64,000 bases of DNA from Fictibacillus phosphorivorans (GTDB lineage: Bacteria; Bacillota; Bacilli; Bacillales; Fictibacillaceae), in the NCBI RefSeq assembly GCF_007673525.1, contig NZ_VDZU01000001.1, forward strand, positions 744,001 through 808,000. Direction: 5' to 3'. The notes under the pieces are model-generated. The model saw only the letters and a list, made by a program, of their open reading frames with translations, was not told the DNA's origin and did no database searches. Of this stretch, positions 59,982 through 64,000 are shown in pieces; the first letter of the stretch is position 1; each line of letters starts with the position of its first letter. The translations under genes were made by a program, and so were the position numbers.

Positions 59982-60653
59982 TTGTCACACGTTAACATGA
60001 AAGAAAACATTGTTATTGAGCATGTTAGAGATGATTCATTTAAGAGTTATGGGAAAGAGATTACAAGCTATGATTTTACACGTTTAATCAATACGATGAA
60101 GAAATCTACGGAAATTCCAGAGCATGAAAATGTGTATGTGGCTTCAGAACCGATGCTGGAAGACGATGCCGTAAAAAAACAAATAGAGAGTTACTTCTAT
60201 GGTGAGATGCCTGCCCAGATTGGGTATTGCAATGGTCGTAATTCAACATTAAATGGCCTTGAATATCACAAAGGAAGTGAGATCAATATAGCTGTGACTG
60301 ATCTAGTTCTACTTCTTGGGAAAGTACAGGAAATCGAAAATAATACATTTCATTCGAATAATGTAAGGGCTTTCTTTATTCCTGAAGGAACGGCAATTGA
60401 ATTATACGAGACGACACTTCACTTTGCACCTTGTAAAGTTCAAGAATCAGGATTCAAATGCATTGTTGTTTTACCAAAAGGAACGAATGAACCGTTAGAA
60501 GTTGCGCCAGCAGAGCGTGAAAAAAGTACTGATGAAGATCACTTGCTCTTTATGAAGAATAAATGGCTGATCGCACATCCAGATCGAAAACAGCTGATTG
60601 AAAAAGGAGCTTATCCTGGAATTATCGGTAACAACATAGAAGTCTTGTTATAA
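59982..60653 (+). CDS. DUF4867 family protein (sugar-operon associated)
   Basis: 223 residues, TTG start seven bases after GAGGAGG. GYCNGRNSTLNGLEYHKGSE followed by INIAVTDLVLLLGK and FFIPEGTAIELYETTLHFAP suggests a cupin-like double-stranded beta fold with His residues. The DUF4867 family is of uncertain function and is found with carbohydrate catabolism genes. Being first in an operon with a symporter and a sulfoquinovosidase, it may act on sulfoquinovose or its product, e.g. as isomerase or mutarotase (inference). Confidence 0.8.
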   Translation: MSHVNMKENIVIEHVRDDSFKSYGKEITSYDFTRLINTMKKSTEIPEHENVYVASEPMLEDDAVKKQIESYFYGEMPAQIGYCNGRNSTLNGLEYHKGSEINIAVTDLVLLLGKVQEIENNTFHSNNVRAFFIPEGTAIELYETTLHFAPCKVQESGFKCIVVLPKGTNEPLEVAPAEREKSTDEDHLLFMKNKWLIAHPDRKQLIEKGAYPGIIGNNIEVLL

Positions 60654-60686
60654 CTATCATTACTTAAAAGGACAGGGGTGTTCGAT

Positions 60687-62465
60687 ATGTTTTCAGGCAT
60701 TGGATTTACACTTTTATCATGTACATTTTTCATGGGGCTTGTTGCATGGATCTCTTACTTAAAAACAAAAGGGGAGACAGAAGATTCTACTGGCTATTTC
60801 TTAGCAGGGCGAGGGTTGAATGGGACATTTATCGCCGGATCACTTCTTCTTACCAATCTTTCTGCTGAGCACTTGATCGGTTTGAATGGACAAGGATATC
60901 GAACGAATATGTCCAACATGGCATGGGAAGTAACGGCTGGGTTTGCGATTGTTATCATGGCTCTATATCTATTACCGAAATATTTAGGTGGAGCTTTTAC
61001 AACATTGCCAGAGTTTCTCAGCACCCGATTTGATGAAGGGGTTCGTCGCTATACAGTTTTACTATTTATGCTCGGCTATATTTTAGTTACGATTCCATCA
61101 ACTCTTTACTCAGGAGCACTGACTATACTTAAACTCTTTGATGTGCCAGGTCTTTTAAACATTTCCTACACACAATCGGTTTGGCTTTTAATTTGGGTGA
61201 TCGGAATTATTGGAGCAGTTTACGCGATCTTTGGAGGGTTAAAAGCTGTTGCTGTATCGGATACGATTAATGGAATCGGACTTTTGATAGTTGGACTTTT
61301 AGTGCCTGCTCTAGGCTTCTTCGCACTTGGAGACGGGAACATGTTTGAGGGCATGAAGACAATAGCAACAAACAGTCCGGAAAAACTAAATGCGATCGGA
61401 TCGAGTACGGATTCGGTTCCATTTGGGACAATTTTTACGGGTATGATTTTTGCTAACTTGTTTTATTGGGGAACAAACCAGTACGTTATTCAACGTACGC
61501 TTGGAGCACAAAACTTAAAAGAAGGTCAAAAAGGGGTGCTTTATTCCGGTTTCTATAAGCTTGCTATTCCAATATTTATGATGATTCCTGGTATTATCGC
61601 TTTCCACCTATATGGGGGAGGATTGAATCCGGTTGACCTTGCTTATCCAACATTAGTAGCAGATGTATTGCCAAAATATTTATCAGGTTTCTTCCTTGCT
61701 GTTCTGTTAGGAGCGGTATTCAGTACTTTTAACTCGCTACTTAACTCAGCAGCAACTATGTTTGCTCTTGATATCTATAAACCGCAATTCAATCCGAAAG
61801 CTACTGACGAACAGTTGATTCGGATGAGTAAATGGTTTGGTACAGTAATCGCACTTGTTTCATTTTTTATCTCACCATTGTTGATGAACGCACCTGATGG
61901 TCTTTGGGATCTGATCAGACGTTTTACAGGGTTCTTTAATATTCCGATCATCACCATTGTTCTTGTAGGTATCTTCTCTAAACGAATTCCTGCACTTGCT
62001 GCAAAAGTAGTAATCATTTTCCATGTTATTACGTACTACTTGCTCGTTTGGGGCTTGGATCAGATGTTCGGCATTCAAACCACCATTAACTTTATCCACA
62101 TTTACGCGATTCTGTTCTTTGTAGAGGTTGGAATTATGATCGCTATAGGAAAATGGAAGCCCTTGCAAAAACCATATGTGTATAAAGCTAATGCGCAAGT
62201 CGACATGGTACCTTGGAAATACGCACTATCCGTAACGTTTATATTGCTAAGTTTGCTTGCGAGTATGTATATCGTATTCTCTCCGATTGGTTTGGCTTAT
62301 CAGGATTCAATCGTGTCAGGGTATTTCTGGCCAGCGATTGCAGGATTGGCAATTGTTACTGGAATTCTTATCTATCTATCGCTAAAGGTTTGGAATCGTA
62401 AGTATGCAGACTTCTTAAGTGAACAGCACAAAAAAGAAGTAAAAGAAGCAAGAAAGCTAGCATAA
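60687..62465 (+). CDS. Sodium:solute symporter (SSS family), likely for sulfoquinovose or its glycosides
   Basis: 592 residues from ATG 60687 (AGGGGTG upstream; a GTG at 60678 overlaps it). About fourteen membrane helices. LAGRGLNGTFIAGSLLLTNL and SAEHLIGLNGQGY are the SSS N-terminal signature, and NSAATMFALDIYKP the central one, as in SglT/YidK. Substrate is inferred from the operon: the next gene is a sulfoquinovosidase, so import of sulfoquinovose or sulfoquinovosyl glycerol is likely. Confidence 0.88.
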   Translation: MFSGIGFTLLSCTFFMGLVAWISYLKTKGETEDSTGYFLAGRGLNGTFIAGSLLLTNLSAEHLIGLNGQGYRTNMSNMAWEVTAGFAIVIMALYLLPKYLGGAFTTLPEFLSTRFDEGVRRYTVLLFMLGYILVTIPSTLYSGALTILKLFDVPGLLNISYTQSVWLLIWVIGIIGAVYAIFGGLKAVAVSDTINGIGLLIVGLLVPALGFFALGDGNMFEGMKTIATNSPEKLNAIGSSTDSVPFGTIFTGMIFANLFYWGTNQYVIQRTLGAQNLKEGQKGVLYSGFYKLAIPIFMMIPGIIAFHLYGGGLNPVDLAYPTLVADVLPKYLSGFFLAVLLGAVFSTFNSLLNSAATMFALDIYKPQFNPKATDEQLIRMSKWFGTVIALVSFFISPLLMNAPDGLWDLIRRFTGFFNIPIITIVLVGIFSKRIPALAAKVVIIFHVITYYLLVWGLDQMFGIQTTINFIHIYAILFFVEVGIMIAIGKWKPLQKPYVYKANAQVDMVPWKYALSVTFILLSLLASMYIVFSPIGLAYQDSIVSGYFWPAIAGLAIVTGILIYLSLKVWNRKYADFLSEQHKKEVKEARKLA

Positions 62466-62478
62466 TTAGGAGGTTCTT

Positions 62479-64000
62479 ATGGCTCTAAAAACGAATGAAA
62501 CAACATTTGTATTGAAGGAATTAAATAATGGATTTCAAATTGTTGCTGAAGGCAGACTGCTCTTTCATCACTCAGTTCAGCAACCCATGCTATATGTAGG
62601 ATACGGTGAAGAAACAATCAACATGTATCGAGGAAATTTTAACATTCACGATTATGTAGTAGAAAGAATCGGGCTTCGTTATGTTGATGTTTTTCAAACG
62701 GAGAATGGATTTCAACTTTCTTTTTCAAAATTTGACGGTGGACCAACTGATCTCGAAATTCTTTTAACCGAAGAGGACGGAAAAGTAAAACTTTATTTTA
62801 CAAAACATTCATCAGAAATTAACCGGTTATGGATACGTGTAAAAGCAGATGGTAACGAGAAAATCTATGGTTGCGGTGAACAGTTGTCACATTTTAACTT
62901 GAGAGGCAAAAACTTTCCGCTATGGACTTCTGAACCTGGTGTGGGAAGGAATAAGAATACGTACACAACATGGCAGGCGGATGTAAAGGATAAAGCAGGT
63001 GGTGACTATTACAATACGAACTATCCGCAGCCAACTTTTATTTCTACTAAAAAATATTATTGCCATGTTGAAACAACCGCTTATGCCGATTTTGACTTTC
63101 GGAATAACGAATATCACGAACTTCAAATATGGGATATACCAAAATATGTGCTCTTTGAAACAGCGGAAAGCTATGTGGAGCTTGTTGAAAAGTTAACTGA
63201 AGTGTTTGGGCGTCAGCCAGAATTACCAGATTGGACATATAACGGAATCTGGCTTGGTTTACAAGGCGGAACCGATATAGTTCAGAAAAAGCTGGACTTA
63301 GCTCTCGAAAAAGGAATAAAAGTCGGAGGCGTTTGGTGTCAGGACTGGCAAGGTAAACGCATCACTTCGTTCGGAAAGAGATTGATGTGGAACTGGCGTT
63401 GGAACAGTGATGAATACCCGAATCTTGATGAAAAAATAAAAGAATGGAAAGCCAAAGGAATTCGATTCCTAGGTTATATTAATCCTTATGTGGCTGTGGA
63501 AGGTGATCTGTATGAAACAGCTGCAGATCATGGATATTTAGCTTTGAATGAAAAAGGAGATATCTATTTAGTTGATTTTGGCGAATTTTATTGTGGTGTG
63601 GTTGATTTTACAAACGACGAAGCATCTAGTTGGTACAAATCAGTTATTAAAGAAAATATGATCGATCTTGGACTAGATGGTTGGATGGCTGACTTTGGTG
63701 AATATTTACCAACGGATGTACAACTTCACAATGGAGTCTCAGCCAAGATCATGCACAATGCTTGGCCGGCACTATGGGCAAAGATCAACTATGACGCTGT
63801 AAGTGAAGCGGGGAAATTGGGTGAAGTTACTTACTTCATGAGAGCTGGATATACGGGAACTCAAAAATATTGCACGCTCTTATGGGGTGGGGATCAAAGC
63901 GTGAATTGGTCGTTAGATGATGGACTTGCTTCCGTTATTCCTGCTGCTCTCTCATCTGGTATGACGGGCTGTGGACTTCATCATAGTGATATTGGCGGCT
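62479..64000 (+). CDS. yihQ: Sulfoquinovosidase (GH31, YihQ-like), 3' truncated by window end
   Basis: Open to the window end, 507 codons visible of about 670 expected. GH31 alpha-glycosidase fold. The sulfoquinovose-sensing residues of E. coli YihQ are present at identical numbering: Gln262, Gln288, Arg301 and Trp304 (SFGKRLMWNW). The nucleophile Asp405 in ADFGEYLPTD and acid/base Asp472 in WGGDQSVNW are also in place. The fifth residue (Tyr508) lies just past the end. It releases sulfoquinovose from plant sulfolipid-derived glycosides. TTAGGAGG precedes the ATG, 13 bp after the symporter stop. Confidence 0.93.
   Translation, partial: MALKTNETTFVLKELNNGFQIVAEGRLLFHHSVQQPMLYVGYGEETINMYRGNFNIHDYVVERIGLRYVDVFQTENGFQLSFSKFDGGPTDLEILLTEEDGKVKLYFTKHSSEINRLWIRVKADGNEKIYGCGEQLSHFNLRGKNFPLWTSEPGVGRNKNTYTTWQADVKDKAGGDYYNTNYPQPTFISTKKYYCHVETTAYADFDFRNNEYHELQIWDIPKYVLFETAESYVELVEKLTEVFGRQPELPDWTYNGIWLGLQGGTDIVQKKLDLALEKGIKVGGVWCQDWQGKRITSFGKRLMWNWRWNSDEYPNLDEKIKEWKAKGIRFLGYINPYVAVEGDLYETAADHGYLALNEKGDIYLVDFGEFYCGVVDFTNDEASSWYKSVIKENMIDLGLDGWMADFGEYLPTDVQLHNGVSAKIMHNAWPALWAKINYDAVSEAGKLGEVTYFMRAGYTGTQKYCTLLWGGDQSVNWSLDDGLASVIPAALSSGMTGCGLHHSDIGG

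Noticed and set aside
1..64000. Prophage or conjugative element
   Set aside because: No phage structural, lysis, relaxase or type IV secretion genes were seen; the accessory part consists of the repeat-separated units and ordinary operons.

Overview
The window looks like a chromosomal segment of an endospore-forming Bacillaceae bacterium, possibly Fictibacillus or a close relative (the genus is a guess). Supporting signs are an alpha/beta-type SASP gene with a sigma-G-like promoter, the order fliD-fliS-fliT ... hpf-secA-prfB ... ftsE-ftsX ... ctp ... minJ (the backbone order known from Bacillus subtilis), citA/citR, the hxlR/hxlAB locus and strong AGGAGG ribosome binding sites. No tRNA or rRNA gene was seen.

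Layout. 1-2.1 kb: end of fliD, fliS, fliT. 2.1-13.1 kb: an ATPase, citrate synthase citA with divergent regulator citR, a YqhV-like and a DUF819 membrane protein, two cold-shock genes with long leaders, hpf, a DinB-like protein, a DHODH-like domain fused to a membrane module, and an acyl-CoA synthetase with a cre site. 13.5-18.1 kb: a membrane protein, secA, prfB with its programmed frameshift. 18.1-21.8 kb: a PhoX-type Tat-exported phosphatase behind a Pho box, with its own tatA and tatC. 21.9-28.6 kb: a TPR regulator divergent from a very large secreted subtilase with cohesin-like and dockerin-like C-terminal modules, then a NERD protein. 28.9-36.4 kb: YitT-type protein, ftsEX, an M23 peptidase, ctp, a DUF4083-like protein and minJ.

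36.5-47.3 kb (with one outlying site at 51.8 kb) is the most unusual part: an AT-rich run of small, mostly unknown genes, all on the + strand, separated by about 17 copies or relics of one 75-95 bp element. Intact copies start with ATTCAAC/ATTCCAC, carry a central hairpin whose stem sequence changes but stays self-complementary, and end with GTTGAAT/GTTAAAT. This is the architecture of integron attC sites (RYYYAAC ... GTTRRRY), yet no integrase is visible. The first unit is a CBASS-like pair (CD-NTase plus a four-helix membrane protein). Other units encode immunity-like proteins, DUF2716, a GNAT and small membrane proteins.

47.4-53.5 kb: histidine phosphatase, NUDIX, RuMP formaldehyde detoxification (hxlBA, hxlR), a DUF2089/SHOCT-like operon, AlkD-like and HIT proteins. 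53.9-57.9 kb: a haem-responsive hrtBA-hssRS system with a 9+2+9 HssR-type direct repeat. 58-64 kb: SASP, azoreductase, then the start of a sulfoquinovose operon (DUF4867, sodium symporter, sulfoquinovosidase), cut by the window end.

Two other dispersed repeat types occur: a GC-rich palindromic element (three copies, with terminal stems that co-vary), and five intergenic arrays of 20-23 bp tandem repeats with different but similar-looking cores.
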